Numbered from the stretch's first letter, positions 8,758 through 24,555 are shown. The stretch: 51,436 bases of DNA from Pseudomonas agronomica (GCF_025917275.1 NZ_JAOSHO010000002.1:1-51436), one strand, 5' to 3'. Made by a program: numbers and translations. Notes: a model not told the origin generated them from the sequence alone.

Positions 8758-11277
8758 TCAGAGGCTGCGAGCAACCTGGACCTTCTCGAAGACTTCGATC
8801 TTGTCGCCGACCTTGACGTCGTTGTAGCTCTTGACGCCAATACCGCATTCCATGCCGGCACGCACTTCGGAAGCGTCATCCTTGAAGCGACGCAGGGATT
8901 CCAGCTCGCCTTCGAAGATCACGATGTCTTCACGCAGTACGCGGATCGGACGGTTACGGTGAACGACACCTTCGATCACCATGCAACCGGCGATGGCACC
9001 GAACTTCGGCGAACGGAACACGTCGCGAACTTCGGCCACGCCCAGGATGTTCTCCCGCACGTCGCTGCCCAACATACCGGTCAACGCTTTCTTGACGTCT
9101 TCGATGATGTCGTAGATCACGTTGTAGTAACGCATGTCCAGGCCTTCCTGCTCGACGATCTTGCGAGCGCCAGCATCGGCACGCACGTTGAAGCCGAACA
9201 GTACAGCGTTGGAGGCCAGCGCCAGGTTGGCGTCGGATTCGGTGATACCACCGACACCGCCACCGACCACGCGCACTTGCACTTCGTCGTTACCCAGGCC
9301 GTTCAGAGCGCCCTGCAAAGCTTCCAGCGAACCACGGACGTCGGATTTGAGGACGATGTTGAGCGTCTTCTTCTCTTCCTGGCCCATATTCTCGAAGATG
9401 TTTTCCAGCTTGCCGGCGTGAGCACGGGCCAGCTTGACTTCGCGGAACTTGCCTTGACGGAACAGCGCGACTTCACGGGCTTTCTTCTCGTCAGCCACAA
9501 CGCTCATTTCGTCGCCAGCGTCCGGAGTACCGTCCAGGCCGAGGATCTCGACCGGGATAGCCGGACCGGCTTCCTTGATTGGCTTGCCGTTCTCGTCGAG
9601 CATGGCGCGCACGCGGCCATAGTTCGAGCCGACCAGCACCATGTCGCCTTGGCGCAGGGTACCGTCTTGAACCAGTACGGTAGCCACCGGGCCGCGGCCC
9701 TTGTCGAGGCGCGATTCAACAACCACACCACGGCCAGGAGCCGAAGGCGTAGCGGTCAATTCCAGAACCTCGGCCTGCAACAGGACAGCTTCGAGCAGTT
9801 CGTCGACGCCAGTACCCATCTTCGCGGAAACCGGAACGAATGGAGTGTCGCCACCCCACTCTTCGGAGGTCACGCCGTGAACCGACAGTTCGCTGCGGAT
9901 GCGATCGAGATCAGCGCCCGGCTTGTCGATCTTGTTCACCGCGACCACCAGCGGCACGCCAGCAGCCTGGGCATGCTGGACGGCTTCGATAGTCTGCGGC
10001 ATGACGCCGTCGTCCGCTGCAACTACCAGGATCACGATATCGGTTGCCTTGGCACCACGAGCACGCATCGCGGTAAACGCGGCGTGACCCGGGGTGTCGA
10101 GGAACGTCACCATGCCGCGGTCGGTTTCAACGTGGTAGGCGCCGATGTGCTGGGTAATACCGCCAGCTTCGCCAGCGGCAACCTTCGCACGACGGATATA
10201 GTCGAGCAGCGAGGTCTTACCATGGTCAACGTGACCCATGACGGTCACGACCGGAGCACGGGAAACCGCTTCACCTTCGAACTTCAGAGACTCGGCCAGG
10301 GAATCTTCCAGGGCGGTGTCGCTGACCAGGGTCACTTTGTGGCCCAGTTCTTCAGCAACCAGCTGGGCAGTTTCCTGGTCCAGAACCTGGTTGATGGTGG
10401 CCGGGGTACCCAGCTTGAACATGAACTTGATGATTTCAGCAGCCTTGACCGACATCTGCTGGGCCAGGTCGCCCACAGTGATGGTCTCGCCGATCTTCAC
10501 TTCGCGCACGACAGGGCCGGTTGGGCTCTGGAAACCGTGGGCGTTGCGTTTCTTCAGCTTGGCCTTGCCGCGACCGCCGCGACGGAAGCCATCGCTTTCT
10601 TCGTCGGTGGTACGAGGCGCAACGCGTGGTGCCGGCGCCTTTTCCTTGACCGAAGCACGATGAGGAGCGTTTTTACGCTCGCCATCGCCACCGCCACGAC
10701 GGTTGTCGTCGGCACGTGGCTTGTCCGGACGACGTTGTTCGTCGCGCTTGCGAGTATCGGCTGGAGCCGGCGCTGGCGCCGCCACCGGAGCCGCTTCGCG
10801 AACAGGCTCGGCGACCGGGGCAACAGCCTCGACGGCTTCGGCTGGAGCAGGTTGCGCAGCAGCAGGCTGGCGACGCGCTTCTTCTTCAGCACGACGCTTG
10901 GCTTCTTCTTCAGCCTTCTGACGAGCAGCATTTTCTACTGCGCGACGTTCTTCCAGTTCGCGTTTGCGCTCGGCTTCGATTTCTTCCGGGCTGCGTTGTA
11001 CGAAGACTTTCTTCTTGCGTACTTCAACGCTGATGCTTTTGCTACCGGCAACACGCAAGGTGCTGGTGGTTTTACGCTGCAGAGTGATCTTGCGCGGTTC
11101 TTCCACTTTCGCCTTGTGACTGCTCTTCAAGTGAGTCAGCAGGGACTGCTTCTCACTGTCGGTCACATGTTCCTCGGCGGCGGTGTGCGGCAGACCTGCC
11201 TCACGCATCTGCTGCAACAGGCGCTCTACCGGTGTTTTGACCTCATCGGCCAGTTGTTTCACCGTGACTTGCGTCAT
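8758..11277 (-). CDS. infB: Translation initiation factor IF-2
   Basis: IF-2 is the GTPase that brings fMet-tRNA to the 30S P site and promotes subunit joining. The 839-residue protein has an N-terminal IF2_N domain ([21 protein letters not shown]), a long charged Ala/Glu/Arg-rich linker (about residues 90-260), a second IF2_N copy ([19 protein letters not shown]), the G domain with GHVDHGKT (348-355), DTPGHAAF and NKIDKP, then beta-barrel and C-terminal domains ending in the fMet-tRNA-binding part. Start at 11277 with GGAGAG upstream. It follows nusA by 27 bases in the rimP-nusA-infB operon. Internal start sites giving shorter IF-2 forms are known in E. coli but not evident here. Confidence 0.98.
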   Translation of the reverse strand: MTQVTVKQLADEVKTPVERLLQQMREAGLPHTAAEEHVTDSEKQSLLTHLKSSHKAKVEEPRKITLQRKTTSTLRVAGSKSISVEVRKKKVFVQRSPEEIEAERKRELEERRAVENAARQKAEEEAKRRAEEEARRQPAAAQPAPAEAVEAVAPVAEPVREAAPVAAPAPAPADTRKRDEQRRPDKPRADDNRRGGGDGERKNAPHRASVKEKAPAPRVAPRTTDEESDGFRRGGRGKAKLKKRNAHGFQSPTGPVVREVKIGETITVGDLAQQMSVKAAEIIKFMFKLGTPATINQVLDQETAQLVAEELGHKVTLVSDTALEDSLAESLKFEGEAVSRAPVVTVMGHVDHGKTSLLDYIRRAKVAAGEAGGITQHIGAYHVETDRGMVTFLDTPGHAAFTAMRARGAKATDIVILVVAADDGVMPQTIEAVQHAQAAGVPLVVAVNKIDKPGADLDRIRSELSVHGVTSEEWGGDTPFVPVSAKMGTGVDELLEAVLLQAEVLELTATPSAPGRGVVVESRLDKGRGPVATVLVQDGTLRQGDMVLVGSNYGRVRAMLDENGKPIKEAGPAIPVEILGLDGTPDAGDEMSVVADEKKAREVALFRQGKFREVKLARAHAGKLENIFENMGQEEKKTLNIVLKSDVRGSLEALQGALNGLGNDEVQVRVVGGGVGGITESDANLALASNAVLFGFNVRADAGARKIVEQEGLDMRYYNVIYDIIEDVKKALTGMLGSDVRENILGVAEVRDVFRSPKFGAIAGCMVIEGVVHRNRPIRVLREDIVIFEGELESLRRFKDDASEVRAGMECGIGVKSYNDVKVGDKIEVFEKVQVARSL

Positions 11278-11304
11278 GCACTTCTCTCCTCAGGCCGCGC
11301 CTAA

Positions 11305-12786
11305 TTACTCGAACCAGTGGGCTCGGGCGGCCATGATCAACTTGCCGGCACGATCATCGTCAATGCCGTCGATGTCGAGCAGGTCGTCAATAGACTGCTC
11401 GGCCAGGTCTTCGCGGGTAATTACGCCGCGCACCGCCAGTTCCATCGCCAAATCCTTGTCCATGCCCTCAAGCGAGAGCAGGTCTTCGGCCGGATGGGCG
11501 TCTGCCAGCTTTTCCTCAGTAGCGATGGCTTTGGTCAACAAGCGATCCTTGGCCCGAGCGCGAAGCTCGTTGACGATTTCCTCGTCAAAGCCGTCGATGT
11601 TGAGCATTTCCTCCACCGGTACGTAGGCAATCTCTTCCAGGCTGGTAAAGCCTTCATCCACCAGCACCTGCGCCAGTTCTTCATCGACTTCAAGCTCTTC
11701 GATGAAGTTGCGCAGGATGTCGCCGGTTTCAGCTTGCTGCTTAGCCTGGATGTCCGATTCGGTCATCACGTTCAGGGTCCAGCCAGTCAATTGGCTCGCC
11801 AGACGCACGTTCTGACCACCGCGACCGATGGCCTGAGCCAGATTGTCTGCGCCAACGGCGATGTCCATGGCATGGGCATCTTCGTCGACGATAATTGCCG
11901 CCACTTCAGCAGGCGACATGGCATTGATCACGAACTGAGCCGGGTTGTCGTCCCACAGGACGATGTCCACACGCTCGCCGCCCAACTCGCCGGATACGGC
12001 CTGGACACGCGAACCGCGCATGCCGATGCAGGCACCTTGCGGGTCGATACGCTTGTCCTTGGAGCGGACCGCGATCTTGGCGCGCGAACCCGGATCACGG
12101 GAAGCGGCCATCACTTCGATCAGGCCTTCAGCAATTTCCGGCACTTCGATGCGGAACAACTCGATCAGCATTTCCGGCGCGGTACGCGACAGGATCAGCT
12201 GCGGGCCCCGGTTCTCGGTGCGGATTTCCTTGAGCAGCGCACGCAAACGCACGCCAACCCGGAAAGTTTCGCGAGAGATGATGTCTTCGCGAGCCAGCAA
12301 CGCTTCGGCGTTGTTGCCCAGGTCGACGATCACATTGTCGCGGGTGACTTTTTTCACGGTGCCGGAGATGATTTCCCCCAGGCGCTCGCGATAAGCGTCG
12401 ACGACTTGCGCGCGCTCGGCTTCGCGAACTTTCTGCACAATGACCTGCTTGGCAGTCTGTGCAGCGATGCGACCGAACTCAATGGACTCGATTTTCTCTT
12501 CAACGACATCACCGACCTTGGCGCCCGGATGCGTTTCCGCAACCTTGCTCGGCCAGGTTTCGATAGCCGGATCGTCCAGGTCGGCTTCCTCGACTACCGT
12601 CCAGCGACGGAAAGTCTCGTAGGAACCAGTGTGACGATTGATTTCCACACGCAAATCAACTTCGTCTTCGAATCGCTTCTTGGTAGCAGTGGCCAGGGCC
12701 AGCTCCAGCGCTTCAAAAATAACGTTAGCCGGTACGCCCTTTTCATTGGATACCGACTCAACAACCAGCAGTACTTCTTTGCTCAT
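11305..12786 (-). CDS. nusA: Transcription termination/antitermination factor NusA
   Basis: NusA binds RNA polymerase and nascent RNA and modulates pausing, intrinsic termination and antitermination. The 493-residue protein has the N-terminal polymerase-binding domain (1-~130), S1 (~135-200), KH1 and KH2 (~205-345, with [18 protein letters not shown]), and two acidic C-terminal repeats (about 365-425 and 440-493) typical of gammaproteobacteria. The start at 12786 ([12 protein letters not shown]) is chosen because AAGGCGAGG lies upstream; the longer in-frame reading adds seven codons with no better site. It lies between rimP and infB, and the tandem hairpins upstream of rimP could let NusA influence its own operon. 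Confidence 0.97.
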   Translation of the reverse strand: MSKEVLLVVESVSNEKGVPANVIFEALELALATATKKRFEDEVDLRVEINRHTGSYETFRRWTVVEEADLDDPAIETWPSKVAETHPGAKVGDVVEEKIESIEFGRIAAQTAKQVIVQKVREAERAQVVDAYRERLGEIISGTVKKVTRDNVIVDLGNNAEALLAREDIISRETFRVGVRLRALLKEIRTENRGPQLILSRTAPEMLIELFRIEVPEIAEGLIEVMAASRDPGSRAKIAVRSKDKRIDPQGACIGMRGSRVQAVSGELGGERVDIVLWDDNPAQFVINAMSPAEVAAIIVDEDAHAMDIAVGADNLAQAIGRGGQNVRLASQLTGWTLNVMTESDIQAKQQAETGDILRNFIEELEVDEELAQVLVDEGFTSLEEIAYVPVEEMLNIDGFDEEIVNELRARAKDRLLTKAIATEEKLADAHPAEDLLSLEGMDKDLAMELAVRGVITREDLAEQSIDDLLDIDGIDDDRAGKLIMAARAHWFE

Positions 12787-12845
12787 CGTACGCCTCGCCT
12801 TTCGCAAGCCATTGGATCCGCGGGATCCGCAGTATCTGGCACGTA

Positions 12846-13304
12846 TCAGTCAAAACTGGGAATAATGTTGGCCTTGTCGATCATGTCGATCGGCAACAGG
12901 AACTCGTGTTCGTCTACTTGCACCACGACGTCCTGCTCTTCTACACCGCGCAGAAGGCCTTGGAAGTTGCGTCGACCTTCGAAAGGCGAGCGCAGCCTGA
13001 TCTTCACTTGTTCACCGGCAAACGAAGCAAACTGCTCAAGAGTGAACAGAGGGCGTTCCATGCCAGGCGAGGAAACTTCAAGGGTGTATTCGGAGGCGAT
13101 GGGATCTTCAACATCCAGCACCCCACTGATCTGACGGCTGACAATGGCGCAATCGTCCACCAGCACACCGCCTTCTTTATCAATATAAACGCGCAACATT
13201 GAGTGGCGACCTTGAGCCGAAAACTCAATACCCCAGCATTCATAGCCTAGGGCCACGACCACCGGGGCCAACAAGGCCTGCAACTCTTCTAGCTTGCTCG
13301 ACAC
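12846..13304 (-). CDS. rimP: Ribosome maturation factor RimP
   Basis: RimP helps assemble the central domain and head of the 30S subunit. The 152-residue protein shows [42 protein letters not shown], the [14 protein letters not shown] signature and a C-terminal SH3-like barrel ending [10 protein letters not shown]. The start is a GTG at 13304, giving the N-terminus MSSKLEELQ known in Pseudomonas; GAGGGGG lies about seven bases upstream, whereas in-frame ATGs further upstream would put the gene over the hairpin region. It is the first protein gene after tRNA-fMet, an order shared with E. coli metY-rimP-nusA-infB. Confidence 0.96.
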   Translation of the reverse strand: MSSKLEELQALLAPVVVALGYECWGIEFSAQGRHSMLRVYIDKEGGVLVDDCAIVSRQISGVLDVEDPIASEYTLEVSSPGMERPLFTLEQFASFAGEQVKIRLRSPFEGRRNFQGLLRGVEEQDVVVQVDEHEFLLPIDMIDKANIIPSFD

Positions 13305-13340
13305 CTGAACCCCCTCGTGCATGTAGTGCATGCTGTGCAA

Positions 13341-13365
13341 AATAAAAAATGGGCGAAACGCCCAT
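13341..13365 (-). terminator. Strong terminator-like hairpin in the rimP leader
   Basis: The minus-strand transcript forms ATGGGCG / CGCCCAT with a three-base loop directly followed by TTTTTTATT. It ends about 36 bases before the rimP start, so transcripts from tRNA-fMet must pass it to reach rimP. It may attenuate the operon. Confidence 0.7.
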
Positions 13366-13371
13366 CCTTGA

Positions 13372-13393
13372 AACGCCGTCGAACAGCGGCGTT
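13372..13393 (-). repeat. Middle hairpin of the tRNA-fMet-rimP leader
   Basis: AACGCCG / CGGCGTT with an eight-base loop, between the two terminator-like hairpins. No T-tract follows. It may be part of an alternative fold. Confidence 0.5.
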
Positions 13394-13411
13394 GTAAAGT
13401 GTCCAGCTAAC

Positions 13412-13432
13412 AAAAAGCCCCTTGGAAGGGGC
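13412..13432 (-). terminator. Intrinsic terminator just downstream of tRNA-fMet
   Basis: GCCCCTT / AAGGGGC with a two-base tip, then TTTTTG in the minus-strand transcript, starting nine bases after the tRNA-fMet 3' end. It would terminate most tRNA transcripts. Confidence 0.75.
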
Positions 13433-13440
13433 CCTGAAAC

Positions 13441-13517
<77 letters not shown>

Positions 13518-13585
13518 ACAAAGCTGGGGCGGAAGTATACGACCGATCCCTTATAGGGTCAATGTAACCCTTCCACCTACAAGAA

Positions 13586-13603
13586 AGCCCGCAATAGCGG
13601 GCT
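13586..13603 (-). terminator. Short hairpin between tRNA-Leu and tRNA-fMet
   Basis: AGCCCGC / GCGGGCT with a four-base loop followed by TTCTT on the minus strand. A weak terminator or processing stem for tRNA-Leu. Confidence 0.5.
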
Positions 13604-13614
13604 CTCCTGATAAT

Positions 13615-13700
13615 TGGTACCGAGAAGGGGACTCGAACCCCTACACCCTATGGGCACAACCACCTCAAGGTTGCGTGTCTACCAATTCCACCACCTCGGC
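13615..13700 (-). tRNA. tRNA-Leu(GAG)
   Basis: An 86-base class II tRNA with a long variable arm, anticodon loop CTTGAGG (anticodon GAG, reads CTC and CTT) and encoded CCA. The acceptor stem has G1-U72 and G7-U66 wobble pairs. It starts 21 bases after the secG stop on the same strand and probably shares its transcript. Confidence 0.96.
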
Positions 13701-13721
13701 AATACAGCGTTTGAAACCTTC

Positions 13722-14105
13722 TTACTTCTGCTCTTGAGCTGGAGGCACGTCAGTCGCCGAATTGGCCGACTTTTGCTCTTGAAGCACCGGGACATCATCA
13801 GAAGCCGGTTGTTGCTTTGGCGCTTCCAACACCGCTGGGTTTGGTAAACCTACTTGAGTCAGCTCATGAGCCTTCTCTTTAGCAAAGTAACCTAACCCTA
13901 AGCTGGTTATGAAGAAACCGGCGGCGAGTATAGCAGTAAACTTACTAAGAAAGGTAGAGGAACCTTGGCTTCCGAACACAGTATTTGAAGCACCTGCACC
14001 GAAAGACGCACCAGCATCCGCACCTTTACCCTGCTGCAGCAATACGAGAGCGACTACACCCAGCGCGCCCAGCAGATGAAAAACGACTACGACTGTTTCC
14101 AGCAT
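13722..14105 (-). CDS. secG: Protein-export membrane protein SecG
   Basis: SecG is the small third subunit of the SecYEG translocon in the inner membrane. The 127-residue protein has two membrane segments: residues 2-20 ([20 protein letters not shown]) and about 53-72, joined by the conserved [25 protein letters not shown] loop segment. The C-terminal tail is Gln/Ala/Pro-rich and polar. The start at 14105 ([12 protein letters not shown]) is chosen over in-frame ATGs upstream that lie inside tpiA. It follows tpiA with only four bases between, the usual tpiA-secG-tRNA-Leu order. Confidence 0.96.
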   Translation of the reverse strand: MLETVVVVFHLLGALGVVALVLLQQGKGADAGASFGAGASNTVFGSQGSSTFLSKFTAILAAGFFITSLGLGYFAKEKAHELTQVGLPNPAVLEAPKQQPASDDVPVLQEQKSANSATDVPPAQEQK

Positions 14106-14109
14106 TTTT

Positions 14110-14865
14110 TCAGTTTCCCGCGGCGCGACAGATCGCACCGAACTCATCTGCATTCAGGGACGCTCCACCAATGAGCCCCCCATCGATATCCGGCATGCCG
14201 AACAGTTCGGCCGCATTGGCCGCCTTCACGCTGCCGCCGTATAGAAGCCGCACACCTCGTGCCACTTCAGAATTTTCTGCCGCCAACTGCGCGCGAATGG
14301 CTGCATGCACATCCTGCGCCTGTTGCGGCGAAGCCGTCAGCCCAGTGCCAATGGCCCAGACCGGCTCATAGGCAATGACTGCCTTTGCAAAAGCACCGAC
14401 ACCCAAGTCTTCAATGATGCTGCCCAGCTGACGCCCGACAACCTCAAGCGTCTTGCCAGCCTCACGCTGCTCAAGGGTCTCCCCTACGCACAGCACCGGC
14501 ATCAGACCGCAAGCCTGGGCCGCAGCAAATTTGCGGATCAGCATCTTGTCCTGCTCGCCCATGATCTGGCGACGCTCGGAGTGTCCGACCAGGACCAGGG
14601 AACACCCTGCATCCACCAATTGACTCGGTGCAATCTCACCGGTCAACGCACCTTGCATGGATTCCACCGCAGAGTTCTGCGCGCCGACCGAAATCGACTT
14701 ACCCTTCAAGCCATCAACCACTTGGTTGATATATAAGCAGGGCGGGAATACCGCGACATCAACACCGCTTGGCAAGGCCAGATTACGAAGGCCTTTGATC
14801 AGCTCAGCGACGCTGGCGCGGGTACCGTGCATCTTCCAGTTACCAGCTACCATAAGGCGACGCAT
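14110..14865 (-). CDS. tpiA: Triose-phosphate isomerase
   Basis: TpiA interconverts dihydroxyacetone phosphate and glyceraldehyde 3-phosphate. The 251-residue TIM barrel keeps the catalytic set: Asn9 and Lys11 (AGNWKMHG), His95 (VGHSERR), Glu167 ([11 protein letters not shown]) and the phosphate-binding [11 protein letters not shown] and GGLIGGASL loops. Start at 14865. It lies 66 bases after glmM and four bases before secG, on the same strand, as in other pseudomonads. Confidence 0.98.
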   Translation of the reverse strand: MRRLMVAGNWKMHGTRASVAELIKGLRNLALPSGVDVAVFPPCLYINQVVDGLKGKSISVGAQNSAVESMQGALTGEIAPSQLVDAGCSLVLVGHSERRQIMGEQDKMLIRKFAAAQACGLMPVLCVGETLEQREAGKTLEVVGRQLGSIIEDLGVGAFAKAVIAYEPVWAIGTGLTASPQQAQDVHAAIRAQLAAENSEVARGVRLLYGGSVKAANAAELFGMPDIDGGLIGGASLNADEFGAICRAAGN

Positions 14866-14931
14866 GCTGTACCTCGTCGGTCAAAGTGGGCGCAGATGTT
14901 ACCCAACCGATTCATGACTGGCAAGCCGAAT

Positions 14932-16269
14932 TCAGGCAGAAACTTCAGTTACAAGTTTCGCCAGCTCCTCGGCGTAACCGCGGACCTGTGCTTCATCCTC
15001 ACCTTCGACCATTACACGCACCAAAGGCTCGGTACCCGACTTGCGCAGCAGCACCCGCCCACGCCCCGCCATTGCCTGGGTTACGCGCTCGCTGGCCTGC
15101 TTGACCATCGCGTGCTCGAGCGGACTCGCACCGCCACCGAAACGCACATTGATCAAGACCTGCGGACATTTGCGCAACGCCTGGCGCGACTGCGCGAGAC
15201 TTTCATTGCGCGCCTTGAGCGCCATCAACACCTGCAAGGCCGCGATGATCGCATCACCGGTGGTGGTATGGTCGAAACAAACAATATGCCCGGAGTTTTC
15301 GCCACCAATCACCCAGTTGCGCTCCAGCAACTCCGAGATGACATAACGGTCGCCGACGTTGGCTCGTACGAAAGGTATGTCCAGGTCCGCCAAGGCCAGT
15401 TCGAGCCCAAGATTGCTCATCAACGTCCCAACGACGCCGCCCTGCAGCTTGCCTCGACCATGCAAGTCGCGCGCAATGATGAACAGCAACTCGTCACCAT
15501 CGACGACAGTGCCCGTATGATCGACCATCAGGACCCGGTCACCGTCACCATCAAAGGCGATCCCGAGATCAGCGTGCTCAGCCAGAACCGCCGCCTGCAA
15601 CGCCTCAGTGTGCGTCGAGCCGCAGTTATGGTTGATGTTCAGCCCGTTAGGCTGAGCGGATAGAACCACCACGTCGGCGCCCAGCTCACGAAAAACGCTA
15701 GGGGCGACTTTATAGGTCGCACCGTGAGCGCAGTCGACGACAATCTTGAGACCGGAGAAACTGGTACCCGTCGGGACGCTACCTTTACAGAATTCGATGT
15801 AGCGACCCGATGCATCGTTGATCCGCGACACCTTACCGATCTTGCTCGACTCAACCACCGTCATCGGTGCATCCAGCAGCTCTTCGATCATCAATTCGAT
15901 TTCATCCGGCAGCTTGGTGCCCTTGCCGGAAAAGAACTTGATACCGTTGTCATCATGAGGATTATGGGACGCGCTGATTACGATACCGGCTTGCGCCTGG
16001 AAGGTTCGCGTCAGGTAGGCGATGGCAGGCGTAGGCATCGGCCCCAGCAACATGACGTCGGCGCCCGCCGACGTCAGGCCAGCTTCAAGCGCCGATTCAA
16101 ACATATAGCCAGAGATCCGCGTGTCCTTGCCAACCAACACTTTGCAGGCGCCCATTTTTCGGAACGCCATGCCCGCAGCCCAGCCGAGCTTGAGCATGAA
16201 ATCGGGGGTAATAGGATATTCACCGACCCGACCACGGATACCGTCGGTGCCAAAATATTTCTTGCTCAT
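14932..16269 (-). CDS. glmM: Phosphoglucosamine mutase
   Basis: GlmM converts glucosamine 6-phosphate to glucosamine 1-phosphate, needed for UDP-GlcNAc and so for peptidoglycan and lipopolysaccharide. The 445-residue protein has the phosphorylated Ser101 in [16 protein letters not shown], the metal-binding [12 protein letters not shown] loop, the sugar-binding [10 protein letters not shown] and the C-terminal [15 protein letters not shown] phosphate-binding loop. Start at 16269 ([13 protein letters not shown]) with GGAGCAC upstream. It follows folP by 16 bases; the ftsH-folP-glmM order is conserved in gammaproteobacteria. Confidence 0.98.
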   Translation of the reverse strand: MSKKYFGTDGIRGRVGEYPITPDFMLKLGWAAGMAFRKMGACKVLVGKDTRISGYMFESALEAGLTSAGADVMLLGPMPTPAIAYLTRTFQAQAGIVISASHNPHDDNGIKFFSGKGTKLPDEIELMIEELLDAPMTVVESSKIGKVSRINDASGRYIEFCKGSVPTGTSFSGLKIVVDCAHGATYKVAPSVFRELGADVVVLSAQPNGLNINHNCGSTHTEALQAAVLAEHADLGIAFDGDGDRVLMVDHTGTVVDGDELLFIIARDLHGRGKLQGGVVGTLMSNLGLELALADLDIPFVRANVGDRYVISELLERNWVIGGENSGHIVCFDHTTTGDAIIAALQVLMALKARNESLAQSRQALRKCPQVLINVRFGGGASPLEHAMVKQASERVTQAMAGRGRVLLRKSGTEPLVRVMVEGEDEAQVRGYAEELAKLVTEVSA

Positions 16270-16285
16270 AAGTGCTCCATCATTC

Positions 16286-17137
16286 TTATTCGGCTGAATC
16301 CACTGCTGCGATCATCCGCACGACGTCCATCGTTTCGCCTACATCATGTACCCGCAATATGCGCGCACCTTTTGTAATAGCCAATGCCGCGAGCGCGAGA
16401 CCGCCATACAAACGCTCGCCCACCGGACGCCCCAAGGCATTTCCGATCATGCTCTTTCGCGAGACGCCAACCAACAGGGGACGCCCCAGGGCATGCAAGG
16501 CTTCCATATGCTTGAACAGGCTGAGATTGTGCGCCAATGTCTTTGCAAAGCCGAACCCAGGATCAAGGATGACCCGCTCGGCAGGAATGCCCACGGCAGC
16601 ACATTCATTCATTCGCGTCACCAGGAAATCACTGACTTCCCTGGTCACGTCCTCATAGCTCGGATCGTTCTGCATGGTTCCGGGCTCGCCAAGCATATGC
16701 ATCAGGCAAACCGGCAATCCCGTGGAGGCCGCGGCATCCAAGGCGCCGTCACGCTGCAACGAGCGAACGTCGTTGATCAATCCCGCCCCCAGGCGCGCAG
16801 CTTCGCGCATGACCGAAGGCGTGGACGTATCCACCGAAATGATGACGTCAAGCTCGCGGTGGATGCGCTCGACAATGGGCGCCACTCGCTCCAGCTCCTC
16901 GGTCGGCGAAACCGGCCGTGCACCTGGACGGGTCGACTCACCGCCGACATCGATCAGCGTTGCACCCGCCGAAGCCATGGCCTCGGCATGTCGCAACGCC
17001 GCGTCAAGCTGGCTGAATCGGCCGCCGTCGGAAAAGGAATCGGGAGTGACATTTAGGATTCCCATGACGTGAGCATGGGATAAATCAAGAACCCGGCTGC
17101 CACATGGCAACCGGGTCGAGGACTGGGCAGAAGTCAT
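16286..17137 (-). CDS. folP: Dihydropteroate synthase
   Basis: FolP joins dihydropterin pyrophosphate with p-aminobenzoate to give dihydropteroate; it is the sulfonamide target. The 283-residue TIM barrel carries [15 protein letters not shown], the [11 protein letters not shown] motif, [16 protein letters not shown], the [10 protein letters not shown] loop and a C-terminal [10 protein letters not shown]. The start at 17137 ([13 protein letters not shown]) is chosen because AAGG precedes it and it lies eight bases after the ftsH stop; the longer in-frame reading runs back through ftsH. It sits between ftsH and glmM and is probably translated from the ftsH transcript. Confidence 0.96.
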   Translation of the reverse strand: MTSAQSSTRLPCGSRVLDLSHAHVMGILNVTPDSFSDGGRFSQLDAALRHAEAMASAGATLIDVGGESTRPGARPVSPTEELERVAPIVERIHRELDVIISVDTSTPSVMREAARLGAGLINDVRSLQRDGALDAAASTGLPVCLMHMLGEPGTMQNDPSYEDVTREVSDFLVTRMNECAAVGIPAERVILDPGFGFAKTLAHNLSLFKHMEALHALGRPLLVGVSRKSMIGNALGRPVGERLYGGLALAALAITKGARILRVHDVGETMDVVRMIAAVDSAE

Positions 17138-17145
17138 TTCAAGCC

Positions 17146-19065
<1,920 letters not shown>

Positions 19066-19256
19066 TTAACTACCCTCTGAAGCAAGCTCCGCTAATGGCG
19101 CGCGCTTCGCATGATATTCACCGGCCTAACTTACTACATTACCTACGACTCTGGCAGGCGCCGTCTGTAACCCTTTGTGAAACACTTTCTACACAATATT
19201 CGCTAATGCTCACGGGACGAAATACGAAAAACCTATCGCCCCGGTCGAAAAACCTC

Positions 19257-19889
19257 TTACTCCTCACTGCGACCACGGAAACCACGGCCCAGCAGGTACT
19301 GCTCACGGGAGCGATCACGCGATGATTTCGGCTTGCGCGTCGTGACCTTCTCGAACTGCTTGCGCACGCTCTTGTGGTATTCGTCGAAGCCTTCACCCTG
19401 GAAGACCTTGATCAAAAAATCACCACCTGGCTTCAATACCCGAGTCGCAAGATCCAGTGCCAACTCGCACAGGAACATCGATCGCGGCATATCAACAGAT
19501 GCCAATCCACTCATATTGGGGGCCATATCGGAAATCACAAGGTCCACCTCGTTTTTTCCAACCGCTTCAAGGATCTGCGCCAGCACGGCGTCCTCGGTAA
19601 AGTCGCCCTGAATGAAGGTCACATCCGGGATGCTGTCCATTTCCAGGATATCGGAAGCGATCAGTGTACCTTGCCCACCAATCAGACGACTGGTCACTTG
19701 GGACCAGCCACCCGGGGCCGCACCCAAGTCGATCACGCTCATACCTGGACGGATCAAACGGTCTCTTTCCTGAATCTCCAGCAGCTTGTAGCTGGCACGA
19801 GAACGATACCCGTCTTTTTGCGCCATTTTCACGAATGGGTCGTTGAAATGCTCTTGCAGCCATTTAAGACTTGTCTTGGAACGGGCCAC
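19257..19889 (-). CDS. rlmE: 23S rRNA (uridine-2'-O) methyltransferase RlmE (FtsJ)
   Basis: RlmE methylates U2552 in the 23S rRNA A-loop with S-adenosylmethionine, a late step in 50S assembly. The 210-residue protein has the Rossmann-fold SAM site [14 protein letters not shown], the catalytic K-D-K-E residues including Asp in [11 protein letters not shown] and Lys in [14 protein letters not shown], and the N-terminal basic [17 protein letters not shown] segment. Start at 19889 with AGAGG upstream. It diverges from yhbY with a 108-base gap and precedes ftsH, the same pairing as in E. coli. It may be heat induced in other bacteria, but no sigma-32 match was seen upstream. Confidence 0.97.
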   Translation of the reverse strand: MARSKTSLKWLQEHFNDPFVKMAQKDGYRSRASYKLLEIQERDRLIRPGMSVIDLGAAPGGWSQVTSRLIGGQGTLIASDILEMDSIPDVTFIQGDFTEDAVLAQILEAVGKNEVDLVISDMAPNMSGLASVDMPRSMFLCELALDLATRVLKPGGDFLIKVFQGEGFDEYHKSVRKQFEKVTTRKPKSSRDRSREQYLLGRGFRGRSEE

Positions 19890-19997
19890 GGGCCACCTCT
19901 AAAAAAGTAAAACCGATCGTGATTAACTGGGCGGTCCCGGACTCGCTCGGGTAAACTGGCCGCCGCTTTTTACAAGATCAGACGCAGGGGTCAGATT

Positions 19998-20306
19998 ATG
20001 CCGCTCACTCAAGAGCAGAAGAAACAATACAAATCCATCGGCCACCATCTGAAACCGGTTTTGACTGTGGCTGACAACGGTTTGACTGAAGGTGTGCTCG
20101 CCGAACTGGAACGCGCCTTGGGCGATCACGAGCTGATCAAGATCAAGCTCAACATCCTCGATCGCGAAGCCCGCCTGGCTGCGGTTGCCGAGCTGTGCAA
20201 GACCGGCAAGGCAGACCTGGTGCAGGTCATCGGCAAGATGGCGCTGATTTATCGCAAGAATTTCAGCGTCAACAAGCAACTGTCGAACGTTCACCGCTTC
20301 AAGTGA
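19998..20306 (+). CDS. yhbY: Ribosome assembly RNA-binding protein YhbY (CRS1-YhbY domain)
   Basis: The 102-residue protein is a single CRS1-YhbY domain: LTQEQKKQYKSIGHHLKPVLTVADNGLTEGVLAELERALGDHELIKIKL, where the GxxG-like loop and basic residues bind RNA, and a C-terminal YRKNFSVNKQLSNVHR. E. coli YhbY associates with pre-50S particles. Start at 19998 with a GGGG about nine bases upstream. It diverges from rlmE, as in most gammaproteobacteria, and converges with the DUF4149 gene ten bases later. No obvious intrinsic terminator fits between the two convergent genes. Confidence 0.95.
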   Translation: MPLTQEQKKQYKSIGHHLKPVLTVADNGLTEGVLAELERALGDHELIKIKLNILDREARLAAVAELCKTGKADLVQVIGKMALIYRKNFSVNKQLSNVHRFK

Positions 20307-20316
20307 TGTCAAAGGG

Positions 20317-20721
20317 TCAAGGGTGTGCCTCGCACACCCTGCCACTCCATCCAGGAACCGGTTGCAATACAAGCACCAATCCGGAAAACCCCAGCACCAG
20401 GTAACTGAATACCTGCCACTGGCTCGCATCCGGCCAGCCGAGATGCACCGCAAAGAACATTCCGCACGCGTACAACGACATGAGCAATAACTGCCCACGA
20501 ATGTCGCGCCATAGACTGGCAAGGCCCTCGGCCTGAACCAGCACCAAAGCCTGAAATATCACGCACGCCGCGGAAAACCCCACCAGCAGCGCCGTCAGCG
20601 TGCCTGCAATTTCGTCGATGAGCAGCGGTGCCAGGCCAACTCGACCCAGCACCGGCAGCAAACCGATGTGCAACAACCAGATGCCGCCCACCCATAACAT
20701 CTGGGTGAGCTGCCAGATCAT
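20317..20721 (-). CDS. DUF4149 family membrane protein
   Basis: A 134-residue integral membrane protein of unknown function with four predicted membrane segments: about residues 8-24 (MLWVGGIWLLHIGLLPVL), 38-58, 74-93 and 99-117. The pattern and the place between greA and yhbY match the DUF4149 proteins of Pseudomonas. The start at 20721 (MIWQLTQMLWVGG) is chosen as it keeps the gene out of greA; earlier in-frame starts would overlap greA, and no strong ribosome-binding site helps to decide. It probably forms the last gene of the carA-carB-greA transcript. Codon use fits a real gene. Confidence 0.8.
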   Translation of the reverse strand: MIWQLTQMLWVGGIWLLHIGLLPVLGRVGLAPLLIDEIAGTLTALLVGFSAACVIFQALVLVQAEGLASLWRDIRGQLLLMSLYACGMFFAVHLGWPDASQWQVFSYLVLGFSGLVLVLQPVPGWSGRVCEAHP

Positions 20722-20749
20722 GGCGCCGGCTCGCAGCGGGCGCCTTCGT

Positions 20750-21228
20750 TCAGATGTGACGGACTTCGACAATCTCATACTCGATGACACCACCCGGCGT
20801 CTTCACCGCCACCACATCGCCCTCTTCCTTGGCGATCAAGGCGCGAGCAATAGGTGAACCGACGGAAATCTTGCCGAGCTTGATGTCTGCCTCGTCCTCG
20901 CCAACGATCTGGTAGGTCACGCTTTCATCGGTCTCGACGTTGGCGATTTCCACCGTGGTGCCGAAAATGACCTTGCCGGTATGCGGAATCGTCGTGACAT
21001 CGATGATCACCGCATTCTGCATGCGGCCTTCGATGTCACGGACACGCGCCTCGACCATGCCTTGCTCTTCACGAGCTGCATGGTATTCGGCGTTTTCCTT
21101 GAGATCTCCCAACTCGCGGGCCTCACCAATTGCCTGGCTCAAGCGCGGACGCTCGACCTTGGTCAGGAAAGCGTGTTCTTCTTCCAGGGCCTTCGCGCCC
21201 TGAACAGTCATCGGGTACTTGGTTATGC

Positions 21229-21232
<4 letters not shown>
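20750..21232 (-). CDS. greA: Transcription elongation factor GreA
   Basis: GreA inserts its coiled coil into the RNA polymerase secondary channel and rescues backtracked complexes. The 160-residue protein has the N-terminal coiled coil (about 1-75) with the tip region [20 protein letters not shown], holding the acidic pair that stimulates cleavage, and the C-terminal FKBP-like domain with [19 protein letters not shown]. Its ATG at 21232 overlaps the carB stop by four bases (ATGA), which points to translational coupling with carB. Greater transcription with carAB was described in P. aeruginosa and fits this layout. Confidence 0.98.
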
Positions 21233-24450
<3,218 letters not shown>

Positions 24451-24508
24451 GGGTTTGTCACTCAAATCCGCAGGTCAGTCGGCTAGGCCGTCGAACAATC
24501 TTTGAAGC

Positions 24509-24546
24509 GCCCGAGGGGGCCACCGTTTTCGGGGCCGCCCTCGGGC
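24509..24546 (-). repeat. GC-rich hairpin between carA and carB
   Basis: GCCCGAGGG and CCCTCGGGC as outer arms with an inner GGCC/GGCC, about 38 bases in all, ten bases after the carA stop. No T-tract. It may protect carA mRNA or set the carA:carB ratio. In P. aeruginosa a separate reading frame lies at this place; none is present here. Confidence 0.55.
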
Positions 24547-24555
24547 TTCACGCGG

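Noticed and set aside
8716..11304. 862-residue open frame antisense to infB
   Set aside because: Complement of a GC-rich gene with strong codon bias; no domain and no ribosome-binding site.
11317..13134. 605-residue open frame antisense to nusA and rimP
   Set aside because: Spans two real genes on the other strand; composition is that of a complement frame.
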